From Planctomycetaceae bacterium (GTDB lineage Bacteria; Planctomycetota; Planctomycetia; Planctomycetales; Planctomycetaceae), in the NCBI GenBank assembly GCA_002722955.1, contig PBMZ01000002.1, positions 1-52,231 on the forward strand: a stretch of 52,231 bases of DNA, written 5' to 3'. Shown here one piece after another: positions 1 through 8,485 of this stretch. The notes beneath the pieces were generated by a model, which searched no databases, was not told the origin of the DNA, and saw only the letters and a list, made by a program, of their open reading frames with translations. Every line of letters starts with the position of its first letter. Positions within the stretch are counted from its first letter, which is position 1. A program made the translations under genes and the position numbers.

Positions 1-163
1 GCGCGACGGGTGGTTTCTTCAGACTGGCCAAATATCCAAACGCGCCGCCTCCCACCAAGAGAGCCGATACGCACACGACCACGTTGATGAGGAAACGAAT
101 CTTCGTGCGGTTGGCTCGAGGAGGCACGGAGCTGGCCTGTTCGGAATTCTGATCAGATTGCAC
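1..163 (-). CDS. N-terminal fragment of a single-pass membrane protein, possibly an RND/HlyD-type periplasmic adaptor
   Basis: Only the first 54 codons are visible; the gene runs off the left edge. The start is GTG at 163, the first possible start after an in-frame TGA. I see no good ribosome binding site. The visible protein has a polar N-terminus rich in Ser, Gln and Arg (residues 1-23), one hydrophobic segment (about 24-46, including VVVCVSALLVGGGAF), then LASLKKPP. A short cytoplasmic tail, one anchor and a K/P-rich juxtamembrane stretch is how planctomycete efflux periplasmic adaptor (membrane fusion) proteins usually begin, but no diagnostic domain lies inside the window. The assignment is an inference; the presence of a membrane-anchored protein start is fairly firm. 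It is divergent from the PhyH-type gene to its right. Confidence 0.5.
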   Translation of the reverse strand, partial: MQSDQNSEQASSVPPRANRTKIRFLINVVVCVSALLVGGGAFGYLASLKKPPVA

Positions 164-288
164 GGTTGGGTGGGCTCACAAATGGAAATGGGAACGGTAT
201 ATTGGTTTCCGCGAATCTAACACGAGGACGTGACAACCTCGAACCGTGGACGTGGAATCGGTGGCTGGATTTCGATTGTCTCACGACG

Positions 289-1152
289 ATGGATTCACTC
301 GCAACCCAAATCGAGAAAACTCAGGTGCTTCCGACAACGACCTCAACAACAGATGAAACCAATAAACCGACACAGGAACCTGTGCGGCGGTTCGATCCGA
401 TCGAGCTCGAACAATTCCATCACGATGGTTACGTCATCGCGCGTGGATTGTTGTCAGAGAAGATGCGGCGAGAAATGCTCCAACTCGTGAAGTCGCACGT
501 TCGAGATGAAATCCAACCGATCGAGTACGAAGCTGAAGTCCAATATCCCGGAGCACCGCAATCACTCAATGCCGAGGGCGGACGGACGGCTCGCCGACTG
601 AAACAGGCACATTCGCGGCACTCGATCTTTACCGATTGGATTCAGCAACCCAGCCTGGTAGCGAGACTCAACCAACTACTAGGTCCCGAGATCGTGATGC
701 CACTGGCTCATCACAACTGCGTTATGACGAAACAGCCGCAGTTCAGCAGCGACACAGGTTGGCATCAGGACATTCGTTATTGGTCGTTCCAGCGACCGGA
801 ATTGGTTAGCGTTTGGGCAGCGTTGGGTTCAGAAAACCGCGACAACGGCTGTCTTCAGCTCATCCCAGGCTCTCATCGAGTTGACTTCCACGCCGATCAA
901 TTCGACGACGCGACGTTCTTTCGTAGCGATCTGCCGGAGAATGCTGACTTAATCCAATCAGCTGTGCCAGCTGAACTCGAAGCCGGCGACGTTTTATTTT
1001 TTCACAGCCGCACGTTGCATGCGGCGACTCGAAATCATTCCAAGCAAACAAAGTACTCCGTCGTGATGACATTTCGATCCATCGACAATCCGCCGATCGA
1101 GGGAACTCGGTCGTCATCGTTGCCCGAAATGTTGATCTCGCAGATTTCCTAA
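289..1152 (+). CDS. Phytanoyl-CoA dioxygenase (PhyH) family Fe(II)/2-oxoglutarate oxygenase
   Basis: A 287-aa protein, the usual length for PhyH-type non-heme iron oxygenases, which use Fe(II) and 2-oxoglutarate to hydroxylate small molecules. The iron-binding triad is visible: H159 and D161 in GWHQDIRYW and a distal His at about residue 244 in SRTLHAATRNHS, with a basic residue further on that would hold 2-oxoglutarate. The start FHHDGYVIARGLL near residue 42 is the typical family opening (the new residue enters as 'dGyvv'). The frame is open further upstream (to a TTG at 166), but that part has no family resemblance, so I chose the ATG at 289; there is no strong Shine-Dalgarno at either. 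No signal peptide, so cytoplasmic. The substrate cannot be told; planctomycetes carry many paralogues. Confidence 0.85.
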   Translation: MDSLATQIEKTQVLPTTTSTTDETNKPTQEPVRRFDPIELEQFHHDGYVIARGLLSEKMRREMLQLVKSHVRDEIQPIEYEAEVQYPGAPQSLNAEGGRTARRLKQAHSRHSIFTDWIQQPSLVARLNQLLGPEIVMPLAHHNCVMTKQPQFSSDTGWHQDIRYWSFQRPELVSVWAALGSENRDNGCLQLIPGSHRVDFHADQFDDATFFRSDLPENADLIQSAVPAELEAGDVLFFHSRTLHAATRNHSKQTKYSVVMTFRSIDNPPIEGTRSSSLPEMLISQIS

Positions 1153-1167
1153 CGCCTGGAGTCGCAT

Positions 1168-1234
1168 CTTCGTAGCTTGATTCTTGCTGTCGAGTCTCAC
1201 TTTGAAGATCGACTCAGAGAGTCAAGCTACGAAG
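1168..1234. repeat. REP-like inverted repeat between the PhyH and DUF1080 genes
   Basis: Two 13-base arms, 1168-1180 and 1222-1234, are exact reverse complements (cttcgtagcttga / tcaagctacgaag), and the pairing continues inward for four more positions with one mismatch. A second, weaker pair (gagtc/gactc) sits inside. The element can fold into a long hairpin and has no T-tract, so it looks like a dispersed palindromic element rather than a terminator. Confidence 0.7.
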
Positions 1235-1270
1235 GTGCGCATCCAAATCATCAAACATCGTGAGGTTGTC

Positions 1271-2047
1271 ATGAAAGCCACCACGTCCGTTGCCGTTGCC
1301 TTGCTGATTTCATTCTCGCTGCTGAACCTTTCGTTGGCTGGGAATCCGAATTCCTTGACGCCGAAAGAGAAAGCCGCCGGCTTTGCATTGTTGTTCAATG
1401 GCAAGGACTTCCAAGGATGGAAGCAAAGCGGAAATTGGATCGTTGACAAGGACGGCTCGATCTCTCGAGAGAAACTTGGCGGCAGCCTTGTCTATCAAGT
1501 GGCCAAGATACCGAACAATTTTGAACTACGCTTCCAATGGAAGGTCGCCAAGGGAAGCAACAGTGGCGTCTACTACCGACCGGGACAGTACGAATATCAA
1601 ATCCTCGACAACGCCGTTCATGTCGATGGCAAGAACCCGCGAACAAGCGCGGCTTCGTTGTATTTTTGCATGGCTCCCTCTCATGACGCGACCCGCCCTG
1701 TTGGCGAGTGGAATCATGGAGCCATCATCTGCAAAGGCAGCGTCATACAACATTGGCTCAATGGCAAGAAGGTCATCGGCTTCGACTACAAGGACAAGGA
1801 ATGGGCATGGAACGTCGACTTGCTGGATAAGCGCGGTGGTAAACTGGCAGCGCGAGGTGCTTTTCTTTCGTTACAAGATCACGGGGATCCAGTCTGGTAT
1901 CGTGGCATCAAGCTGCGTGAGTTGAAGGCTGACGATAAGATTGATGAGTCTTCAGTCAAGCCAGCAGAAATCTCCAAAGAAGTGCTTGAAGCCGAAGCCA
2001 AAAAGCTCGAGGGGATTTTGAAAAGGCGTAAAAAGGTGAAGAAGTAA
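1271..2047 (+). CDS. Secreted DUF1080 (3-keto-disaccharide hydrolase-type) protein
   Basis: A 258-aa protein. Residues 1-23 form a signal peptide ending in LSLA. The mature part opens with FALLFNGKDFQGWKQ (about 38-52), the hallmark of DUF1080 (PF06439), a concanavalin-like beta-sandwich whose characterised members cleave 3-keto-glycosides. Further family motifs are SNSGVYYRPG, YEYQILDN and a WNHGAIICKG segment. The C-terminus ends in a Lys-rich tail (LKRRKKVKK), common among planctomycete exported proteins. The ATG at 1271 is chosen because it starts the signal peptide and has GAGG about six bases upstream; the frame is open to 1184 but that part does not look coding. The enzyme would act outside the cytoplasm on oxidised sugars. 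Its neighbours include sulfatases and sugar-dehydrogenase-like genes, which fits. Confidence 0.9.
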   Translation: MKATTSVAVALLISFSLLNLSLAGNPNSLTPKEKAAGFALLFNGKDFQGWKQSGNWIVDKDGSISREKLGGSLVYQVAKIPNNFELRFQWKVAKGSNSGVYYRPGQYEYQILDNAVHVDGKNPRTSAASLYFCMAPSHDATRPVGEWNHGAIICKGSVIQHWLNGKKVIGFDYKDKEWAWNVDLLDKRGGKLAARGAFLSLQDHGDPVWYRGIKLRELKADDKIDESSVKPAEISKEVLEAEAKKLEGILKRRKKVKK

Positions 2048-2050
2048 CGG

Positions 2051-2436
2051 CTACCGATTTCCACGGCGTCGATTGAGTACTCGCAATCTTCTAGCGATCT
2101 GTTCAACCGATTCGACTGCGTGTGCCAATCCGGTTTCGTCGGCGGCGCGCGGCATGCCATGCACGACGCTCGATTCTGCGTCCTGGGCAACCACAGTTCC
2201 GCTCATCTGGATCACGGACCGTAAGCCGTCAACTCCGTCTCGGCCCATGCCCGTCATGATCAACGCCAACGTTTCCTCTTTGTAGACGCGAGCAATACGT
2301 TGCCGGAGGGACGGAAGCCGCCGACCTGTGGAGCGTCGATCAAGTGAATTCGCTTCTCATCACTGACTCCCAGATGAACGGCCTCGGGAGCTACGTAGAC
2401 CGTCCCGCCTGCGCGCGAATGGACCTTATTGGCCAC
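2051..2436 (-). pseudogene. cheB: Frameshifted C-terminal remnant of CheB-type protein-glutamate methylesterase
   Basis: Read on the minus strand, about 2436-2285 encodes AGGTVYVAPEAVHLGVS and a RPSGNVLLA segment, then the frame shifts and 2285-2051 continues with LALIMTGMGRDGVDGL, SGTVVAQDAESSVVHGMP and the normal end of the protein. These are the order and motifs of the CheB catalytic domain: the APxxxHL strand, the RPS segment, the TGMGxDG loop carrying the catalytic Asp, and the QDxxSSVVxGMP signature. An in-frame TAG stands immediately upstream at 2437-2439 and the receiver domain and catalytic Ser and His regions are missing. The remnant is therefore non-functional. It abuts a transposase fragment, which suggests an insertion/deletion event removed the rest. 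Confidence 0.8.
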
Positions 2437-2479
2437 CTAATTGGACCTCTTGTTCCTCAGTCATCTTTTCTAGACGTTA

Positions 2480-2575
2480 TCAGCTGAACTTCATGATCTT
2501 CCGCATCCCATGGATGATCACCTTGCGAACGGCTTCCAGCTTGAATTCCCGAGAAAAAGTTCGACGCTTGCTCAT
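2480..2575 (-). pseudogene. IS3-like transposase N-terminal remnant (31 aa)
   Basis: The ATG at 2575 has a GGAGAG ribosome binding site a few bases upstream on the minus strand. The first residues, MSKRRTFSREFKLEAVRKV, are the classic opening of the helix-turn-helix OrfA subunit of IS3/IS911-type elements (HTH_Tnp_1). After about 20 residues the match is lost (IIHGMRKIMKFS) and a TGA follows, so only the first recognition helix is left. Just upstream of the start, ctcct...gtca and tgac...aggag (about 2582-2610) form an imperfect inverted repeat that could be a trace of the element's end. Together with the adjacent cheB remnant it marks a deletion scar. Confidence 0.65.
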
Positions 2576-2657
2576 AGTTTCTCTCCTGTCACAATATCAT
2601 GACATAAGGAGATTCACTGTCCACCAATCTTGGGTAAGGCCAGAGTCGACAGTCTCG

Positions 2658-3038
2658 ATGTATAAGAGATACATCGGAAAGACGGACTACTTTGTTGGAG
2701 AACTCGAAATATCAACGCTGATCAGTATTGGGAATGAAGCCGTTGATATGGGGATCGTGATTAACAGTTACTCCGATGAACATAACTTTGAATACTCTAC
2801 GAAGGACCTGGGCGAGATGGTTCAAGTGTTCGTACAGGTTCCTGGTAAAGTGACACTTGAGTTTTTAAAGGGCGTCAAGGCCTTGTTTTCGCTACAGTTC
2901 AACGAAGATTCGTTTGTGTCTATGTATCAAAGTTTCAGTGGCAAAAAGGACTATCCTCTTGGTGAAATGCGTACGTCATCGCTAACCGAAATTCAGAAGA
3001 GAGCGGTCGAAATGGGGGGCGTAATCAAGGCCTTGTGA
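2658..3038 (+). CDS. Small protein with an internal duplication; probably 5'-truncated
   Basis: I do not recognise the family. The 126-aa frame contains two related stretches: residues 1-35 (MYKRYIGKTDYFVGEL...) and 89-123 (MYQSFSGKKDYPLGEM...), both ending in a helix like NEAVDMGIVI / KRAVEMGGVI. The similarity extends upstream of the chosen ATG (TVS before the first repeat, FVS before the second), so coding homology starts before the first Met. No ribosome binding site precedes 2658, and the DNA just upstream is transposase debris. The 5' end was therefore probably lost with the insertion, and the gene may be a remnant. The frame remains open from 2493, but that part reads antisense to the transposase fragment. 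Confidence 0.4.
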   Translation: MYKRYIGKTDYFVGELEISTLISIGNEAVDMGIVINSYSDEHNFEYSTKDLGEMVQVFVQVPGKVTLEFLKGVKALFSLQFNEDSFVSMYQSFSGKKDYPLGEMRTSSLTEIQKRAVEMGGVIKAL

Positions 3039-3091
3039 GCAGTAAGTCTTGCCGTAGCTACAACAGATCGAAAGAAATTGAAGGGTTCTTA

Positions 3092-4708
3092 ATGAGTTTT
3101 CGAAACATAACTTTAGCAATTCTGAGCCTGGCCATAGCCGCGAACGTAATCGGGCCGATCACTGCCGCTGCGAAAGACGATCGCCCAAACATCGTGTTGA
3201 TCATGGCCGATGATCTGGGCTTTGCGGACATTGGCTGTTATGGATCGGAAATCGATACTCCAAATCTCGACAAGCTTGCTTCGCAGGGGGTGAGATTCCG
3301 ACAGTTTTACAACACCGCCAAATGTCACTCGTCCCGCGTGTCGTTGTTGACGGGGCTTTACTGTGACCAAGCCGGTGGAGCGAAATTAAATCGTGGTGCA
3401 ACGATCGCTGAAGTGCTAGCGTCCGCGGGCTATTCAACTTCGATGGTTGGGAAATGGCACCTCAGCAAGCAGCCGACGGATTTTGGTTTTCAACTCTATT
3501 GGGGGCATCTCTCTGGTGCGACCAACTTTTTCACCGGTGATAGCTCGTTCCGCTTGAACGGTGAAAACTGGAAAGTCCCTGCTGAATTGAATGGACGACC
3601 GTTCTACACAACGCACGCGATTACTGATTTTGGCATTCAGTTCTTGGACGAAGTGACGAAAGAAGACAAACCGTTTCTACTATACATGGCATTCAACGCA
3701 CCGCACTATCCGCTGCAAGCTCGTGAACAAGACGTCAAAAAGTACGATGGGCGTTACGATGCAGGTTGGGACAGCTTGCGAGCCGAACGGCACAAACGCC
3801 AACTGAAGTCTGGCTTATTGCCCAAGAAATGGAATTTAAGTAAACGCCCCAAACACGTTCCCGCTTGGAAGAGCCTTGATACCAAGGAACAACAATGGGA
3901 AGCGGATCGCATGGAAGTATTCGCGGCGATGGTCGATGTGCTTGACCAAAACATTGGCCGCATGGTGGAACATTTGAAGAAGAAGGGCGTTTACGAGAAC
4001 ACGCTGATTATGTTCTGTTCGGATAATGGAGCCTGTCCGTTCGAGCGAACTCGCGGTCGGTATCTTAAGCCGTGGGATCCGAAATCCTATTGGACATACG
4101 ATTCCAGTTGGGCGTGGATGGGTAACACACCGTTTCGGCTCTACAAACAAAATCAACACGAAGGCGGCATTTCCTCGCCGATGATCGCTCATTGGCCCGC
4201 TGGGTTGAAAGCGAAAGCGGGCTCTGTCACCGATCAGCCTGGTCACTTGATCGATTTCATGGCCACGTTCATTGAACTTTCGGGAGCCAAATATCCCCAG
4301 CAAATCGGCGACCGCAAAATTGATCCATTACAAGGACGTTCACTGTTACCAATTCTTGAAGGCAAAGAACGCGATCCTCACGACACGCTTTACTTTCACT
4401 TCGGCATGGACCGAGCTTTACGGCAAGGACCGTGGAAATTGGTCTCCGCCAAACAGGGGAAGTGGGAGCTCTACAATTTGGACGAAGATCGCACGGAAAC
4501 AAACGATGTGTCGAGCAGTCACCCCGATCGCGTTGAGTCGATGGTGAAAGAGTGGTTTCGATTGGCTGCAGACGTCGATCGTCTGAGTGGCAGGCAACTG
4601 GCTCGCGTCAAAGACAAAGTCACTCAACTCAACTTCCGCAAGGACACGACTTCAGGCAACGCCGGATCCGGAAAAAACAAAAAAAAGAAAGGCTCACGGA
4701 AACCTTAG
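3092..4708 (+). CDS. Secreted sulfatase (arylsulfatase A type), CxSxR active site
   Basis: A 538-aa exported sulfatase. The signal peptide is residues 1-27; the ATG at 3092 follows GAAGG and is preferred over the longer frame from 3035. The catalytic domain starts with PNIVLIMADDLGFADIGCYG, giving the metal ligands D40 and D41. The maturation motif is C78-H-S-S-R followed by LLTG, so Cys78 would become formylglycine; it is the CxSxR variant rather than CxPxR. The CSDNGA segment supplies the second Asp/Asn pair of the Ca2+ site. The C-terminal sub-domain ends with a Lys-rich tail (KNKKKKGSRKP). It would release sulfate from glycans or other sulfate esters in the periplasm. It needs a formylglycine-generating enzyme, and none of catalytic type is present in this window. 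Confidence 0.93.
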   Translation: MSFRNITLAILSLAIAANVIGPITAAAKDDRPNIVLIMADDLGFADIGCYGSEIDTPNLDKLASQGVRFRQFYNTAKCHSSRVSLLTGLYCDQAGGAKLNRGATIAEVLASAGYSTSMVGKWHLSKQPTDFGFQLYWGHLSGATNFFTGDSSFRLNGENWKVPAELNGRPFYTTHAITDFGIQFLDEVTKEDKPFLLYMAFNAPHYPLQAREQDVKKYDGRYDAGWDSLRAERHKRQLKSGLLPKKWNLSKRPKHVPAWKSLDTKEQQWEADRMEVFAAMVDVLDQNIGRMVEHLKKKGVYENTLIMFCSDNGACPFERTRGRYLKPWDPKSYWTYDSSWAWMGNTPFRLYKQNQHEGGISSPMIAHWPAGLKAKAGSVTDQPGHLIDFMATFIELSGAKYPQQIGDRKIDPLQGRSLLPILEGKERDPHDTLYFHFGMDRALRQGPWKLVSAKQGKWELYNLDEDRTETNDVSSSHPDRVESMVKEWFRLAADVDRLSGRQLARVKDKVTQLNFRKDTTSGNAGSGKNKKKKGSRKP

Positions 4709-4969
4709 CTCCGCGGTTGATGGCCACAGACGTTGCATGTGCTTACTAGTTGCTTGGACGCTTGATGATTTGAGAACGTAAGTTTGAATCACTTGGACAG
4801 GTCGTTACGTATGGAACGCCACAGAAGAAGTCCGTAAGCGTCGCGAGTGCCAACGCGACGTCGTACAATGTTCAGCAAATCAATGTGATGCCGCATCGCG
4901 CGTTTGTCGGCGTGCGAATTTTGCTCAACGTCATTGAAGAATCTGATGTCATTCAGCCAACGGTTCACG

Positions 4970-6181
4970 ATGGACAATCAAATGTTTAATGCTTTTCGGC
5001 TAGCGATCCTCGTCACAATCATTTGTCTGACTTTCGGATCGATTTCTCGGGCGGATCAGGCTGACAAAGATTCTAATGCTACCTCGCGCCGTCCAGCTTG
5101 GACGACTTCGCGTGTAAAGGGGACTCCTGAGCCACCGCTGCCGTATCGTGCTCAACGCGTTTTTCCGAATCTTGGCTTTGAACAGCCGACGGTGCTCACC
5201 AGTGCTCCGGGTACGGATCGATTGTTTGTTGCCGAACAGAAAGGCCGAATCTATTCGATTCCAAACGACCGAGAATGCCGCGAGGCCGATCTGTTTGTTG
5301 ATATAAACGACCTTGTCGAGCATCTGAATTCCAAGTTGCCGGAAAAAGATCACGTTAGACCTGGCCCGGTCTACGGACTGACGTTTCATCCAGACTTCGC
5401 CGACAATCGGCACTGCTATATCTGTTATATTGTCAACCGCAAGAGTCGCGGCGACTCAGAATTCAATGGCACCCGTGTAGTCCGTGTCACAGTTGACGAT
5501 GCCGATCCGCCCAAAGTGATTCTTGATTCTGAAACCGAGATCATTTCCTGGTTGGCAGGTGGGCATAATGGAGGTTGCCTGAAGTTCGGTAAGGACGGGA
5601 TGCTCTATATTTCGACCGGCGATGGTGGCAACGCGTTTCCTCCAGACGGACGCACTTCGGGACAAGACGTCACGAATTTGTTGGCGGGCGTTCTGCGCAT
5701 TGATGTGAATCAACCCGCTAATGGTCGTGCTTATTCGGTTCCGCAAGACAATCCGTTTGTTGGCGTCAGTGCGACGAAGCTCGAATTGCCCGAAGGAACG
5801 CGGTCTGAAATCTGGGCGTATGGAATGCGTAATCCATGGAAGATGAGCATTGATCGAAAGACGGGTGACCTGTGGGTTGGCGATGTTGGTTGGGAATTGT
5901 GGGAGCTGGTCTACAGAGTCAAACCGGGTGACAATTTTGGCTGGAGCATCGTCGAGGGCCGGCAACCGGTGCGACCGGAACAAAAGCCCGGCCCGACACC
6001 CGTTGTATCTCCGACCGTTGAGATACCCCACACCGAAGCGGCTTCGATTACGGGTGGCTTCGTCTATCGAGGACCACGATTCCCAGAGCTACACGGACAG
6101 TACATTTTGGCGATTGGGAAACACGCCGCTTTTGGAGCATCGCAGTCGACGGTGACAAGATTGGACCACGACGTGAGCTAA
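4970..6181 (+). CDS. PQQ-dependent glucose/sorbosone dehydrogenase-like domain (5' part of a frameshifted gene)
   Basis: This is the beta-propeller half of a longer planctomycete protein. After a signal sequence (AFRLAILVTIICLTFGSISRA) come motifs of the GSDH family: FEQPTVLTSAPGTDRLFVAEQ, GLTFHPDFADN, AGGHNGGCLKFGKDG, YISTGDGG and YGMRNPWK. The frame then goes wrong: after HGQYI (about 6105) it reads ILAIGKHAAFG and stops at 6181, whereas the next frame reads GDWETRRFWSIAVDGDKIG, the expected family continuation. A single missing base in the tttt run at 6105-6108 explains this. The start is uncertain: ATG codons at 4946, 4970 and 4982 all give a signal peptide and none has a strong ribosome binding site. 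If intact, the protein would oxidise a sugar or aldose in the periplasm and pass electrons to the cytochrome part. Confidence 0.8.
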   Translation: MDNQMFNAFRLAILVTIICLTFGSISRADQADKDSNATSRRPAWTTSRVKGTPEPPLPYRAQRVFPNLGFEQPTVLTSAPGTDRLFVAEQKGRIYSIPNDRECREADLFVDINDLVEHLNSKLPEKDHVRPGPVYGLTFHPDFADNRHCYICYIVNRKSRGDSEFNGTRVVRVTVDDADPPKVILDSETEIISWLAGGHNGGCLKFGKDGMLYISTGDGGNAFPPDGRTSGQDVTNLLAGVLRIDVNQPANGRAYSVPQDNPFVGVSATKLELPEGTRSEIWAYGMRNPWKMSIDRKTGDLWVGDVGWELWELVYRVKPGDNFGWSIVEGRQPVRPEQKPGPTPVVSPTVEIPHTEAASITGGFVYRGPRFPELHGQYILAIGKHAAFGASQSTVTRLDHDVS

Positions 6182-6192
6182 TCGAACCGACC

Positions 6193-8190
6193 GTGAGAAT
6201 TGTTGGTTTCGCCGAACGCAACGATGGTGAGTTGCTTCTACTAGACTACGATGATGGTTCCATTCACGAGCTCATCAAGAATCCGGACGTGGGCTCAGTT
6301 GTCGAGTTTCCGACAAAACTGAGCGACACTGGGTTGTTCGAGTCAGTAAGCGAACACACGCCGGCTCGTGGAGTCGTCCCGTTTTCGATCAACGCGGCTC
6401 AGTGGTCGGATCATGCTCATGCTGATCGATGGATCGGACTACCGGGCGATGCTGCAGTCGGGATTCAGGCCAAGAAAGAACGGGTCAGCGGATCTATGTT
6501 CAGCCGGGTGATGGACTATCCCAAGAATGCGGTTCTGATGAAAACACTGTCGCTTGAACTGACCGAAGGTGATCCAACGACGAGCCGCCGTGTCGAAACT
6601 CAGCTATTGCATTTCAATGGTTACGACTGGCGCGGCTATAGCTATCGCTGGAATGAGGCCCAAACGGATGCGGAACTCGTTGGGGCGACAGGTTCATCAC
6701 AAACATTCGACATCGCCGATAGCAGTGCACTGGGTGGTCGACGACGCCAAACTTGGCGATTCCCATCGCGGACCGAGTGCATCCGCTGTCACAATCCGTG
6801 GGCCGAGTTCTCGTTGGCGTTTAACCCAGCTCAATTGAATCATCATGTTGGTGGACAGAACCAGCTGGAGCGTCTTTATGCGATGGGCGTCGTGCGTGAT
6901 GCCCAGCCAGAGCTTGATCCAAACGATAAGTTCGCCGTCGCATTGAAGCCGATGCCTATTGACGAACGACCTCGTCTCGTTAATCCGTTTGACGAATCTG
7001 TGGCGTTGGAGTCACGAGCCCGGTCTTACCTGCATGTGAATTGTGCTCATTGTCACCGCTTCAACGGTGGCGGCTCGGCTCGCATTTACCTACCGTTCGA
7101 CATGTCGATCTATAAAACCGAAGCACTCGACACGCGACCGTCTCAGGGAACGTTCGGTATCGAGAATGCTCGCATCATCGCGCCTGGACAACCATACGAT
7201 TCTGTTTTGTATTTCCGCATGGCCAAGAGTGGTTCGGGACACATGCCGCATCTTGGTTCTCGGATCGTTCACAACTCGGGACTGAAACTTGTCCATGACT
7301 GGATTCAACAACTGCCGCAAAACACTGACATTGGGAAGTTGATCGAGCAGTTAGCGGGGCTTGATGAGGAAACCGTGCTGGCCAATGAACAGCGTGAAGA
7401 ACCAGTAACTAAGTGGAAGGTTGCAGCTCGATTGGCAAGTGCGGCAAATCGTGAGTATGCAAATCAAGCCGACATTGATAAAGCGGCAGTTCAAGTTGCC
7501 AGCGACGCCAAGAGACGCGCGGCTTCACGGAGTCGGCAACGCCCTAAGTTGATCACCGAACTGTTGAGCAATTCTGAAGGTGCTGTCACGCTGAATCGAG
7601 CCCTGCGGGACGGTAGATTCCCCCAATCAATCAACGACCAGATCGTGAAACTCGCTACTCGTCACGACAACATCGCCGTGCGCGACTTGTTTGAATCATT
7701 TGTCCCCGCTGATCAACGCATCGCGAGACTCGGCGATTCCATCGACTCACAGGCACTGTTAAAAGTCAAAGGCGATGCCAAGCGTGGATTTGATCTGTAT
7801 CTCAACGCGCAGGGCGTGTCGTGTCGAAATTGTCACAAGGTACGCAATCAGGGCAGGGCGGTCGGTCCAAACTTAGACGGCATTGGAAAGAAACGCACGC
7901 GTGTCCAATTGCTTGACAGCCTGCTGACGCCGTCGAAAGAGATCGAACCAAAGTTTGCAGCATGGGTTGTGCGAACGGAATCGGGAAAAGCGTTTACCGG
8001 ATTGCTCGTTGAACGCAGTGACGAAAGAGTAGTGCTGCGTGATCCGCAAAACAAAGAGCATCAGATCGCTGCCGAGGAAATCGACGAGATGTTCCGGCAA
8101 CGGAAATCGCTGATGCCCGATCGTCTTTTGCGGGACCTCACGGCACAACAGGCTGCTGATTTATTGGCGTGGCTTGAGTCGCTTAAGTGA
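6193..8190 (+). CDS. Multi-haem c-type cytochrome/heme-binding domain (3' part of the same frameshifted gene)
   Basis: This frame continues the dehydrogenase at 4970-6181; its homology reaches back to about 6109, so the GTG at 6193 is only the first start-like codon and not a genuine start. It contains three c-type haem motifs: CIRCH (6778-6792), CAHCH (7042-7056) and CRNCH (7822-7836). The first two lie in a di-haem module of the type that follows GSDH propellers. The last begins the C-terminal planctomycete heme-binding domain, with GRAVGPNLDGIGKKRTR, LLDSLLTPSKEIEP, a TGLL strand and the DLTAQQAADLLAWLESL end helix. Joined in frame, the two halves give a protein of about 1070 aa. The gene is either a recent pseudogene or interrupted by a sequencing error; nothing else in it is damaged. 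Confidence 0.82.
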   Translation: MRIVGFAERNDGELLLLDYDDGSIHELIKNPDVGSVVEFPTKLSDTGLFESVSEHTPARGVVPFSINAAQWSDHAHADRWIGLPGDAAVGIQAKKERVSGSMFSRVMDYPKNAVLMKTLSLELTEGDPTTSRRVETQLLHFNGYDWRGYSYRWNEAQTDAELVGATGSSQTFDIADSSALGGRRRQTWRFPSRTECIRCHNPWAEFSLAFNPAQLNHHVGGQNQLERLYAMGVVRDAQPELDPNDKFAVALKPMPIDERPRLVNPFDESVALESRARSYLHVNCAHCHRFNGGGSARIYLPFDMSIYKTEALDTRPSQGTFGIENARIIAPGQPYDSVLYFRMAKSGSGHMPHLGSRIVHNSGLKLVHDWIQQLPQNTDIGKLIEQLAGLDEETVLANEQREEPVTKWKVAARLASAANREYANQADIDKAAVQVASDAKRRAASRSRQRPKLITELLSNSEGAVTLNRALRDGRFPQSINDQIVKLATRHDNIAVRDLFESFVPADQRIARLGDSIDSQALLKVKGDAKRGFDLYLNAQGVSCRNCHKVRNQGRAVGPNLDGIGKKRTRVQLLDSLLTPSKEIEPKFAAWVVRTESGKAFTGLLVERSDERVVLRDPQNKEHQIAAEEIDEMFRQRKSLMPDRLLRDLTAQQAADLLAWLESLK

Positions 8191-8485
8191 TCGGTTAATG
8201 CAGGAATCAGTATAAGATGCGTTCTAGGTGCGGCGATGGCCATCGCTTGGGGCACCAATAGCGTGTTCGCCGATGAGACGTCACCATCCCGCAAACAATT
8301 GTCGACCTCCGCTGGCCGAGTATGCGAAGTCGTTTGACCAACCGTAGAGGATTTAGAAAGACTACGTTCGATGATGCATTGTTTTTAGTAAGGTTTCGCT
8401 GCCTCTTTGCTTTTGTGGGATTTTGCGTCCTCTGGGAACGCAGAACGATCGCCTCAACTTTCTTCAACAGCCGAGAAACATCGCC
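8191..8485. other. Intergenic stretch upstream of the alpha/beta hydrolase gene
   Basis: About 295 bases without a convincing gene. A short plus-strand frame (8236 to about 8337) reads MAIAWGTNSVFADE..., which resembles the end of a signal peptide followed by a short polar stretch and a stop. It could be a gene remnant, but there is no ribosome binding site and no homologous body. I see no repeat or clear terminator. Confidence 0.35.
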
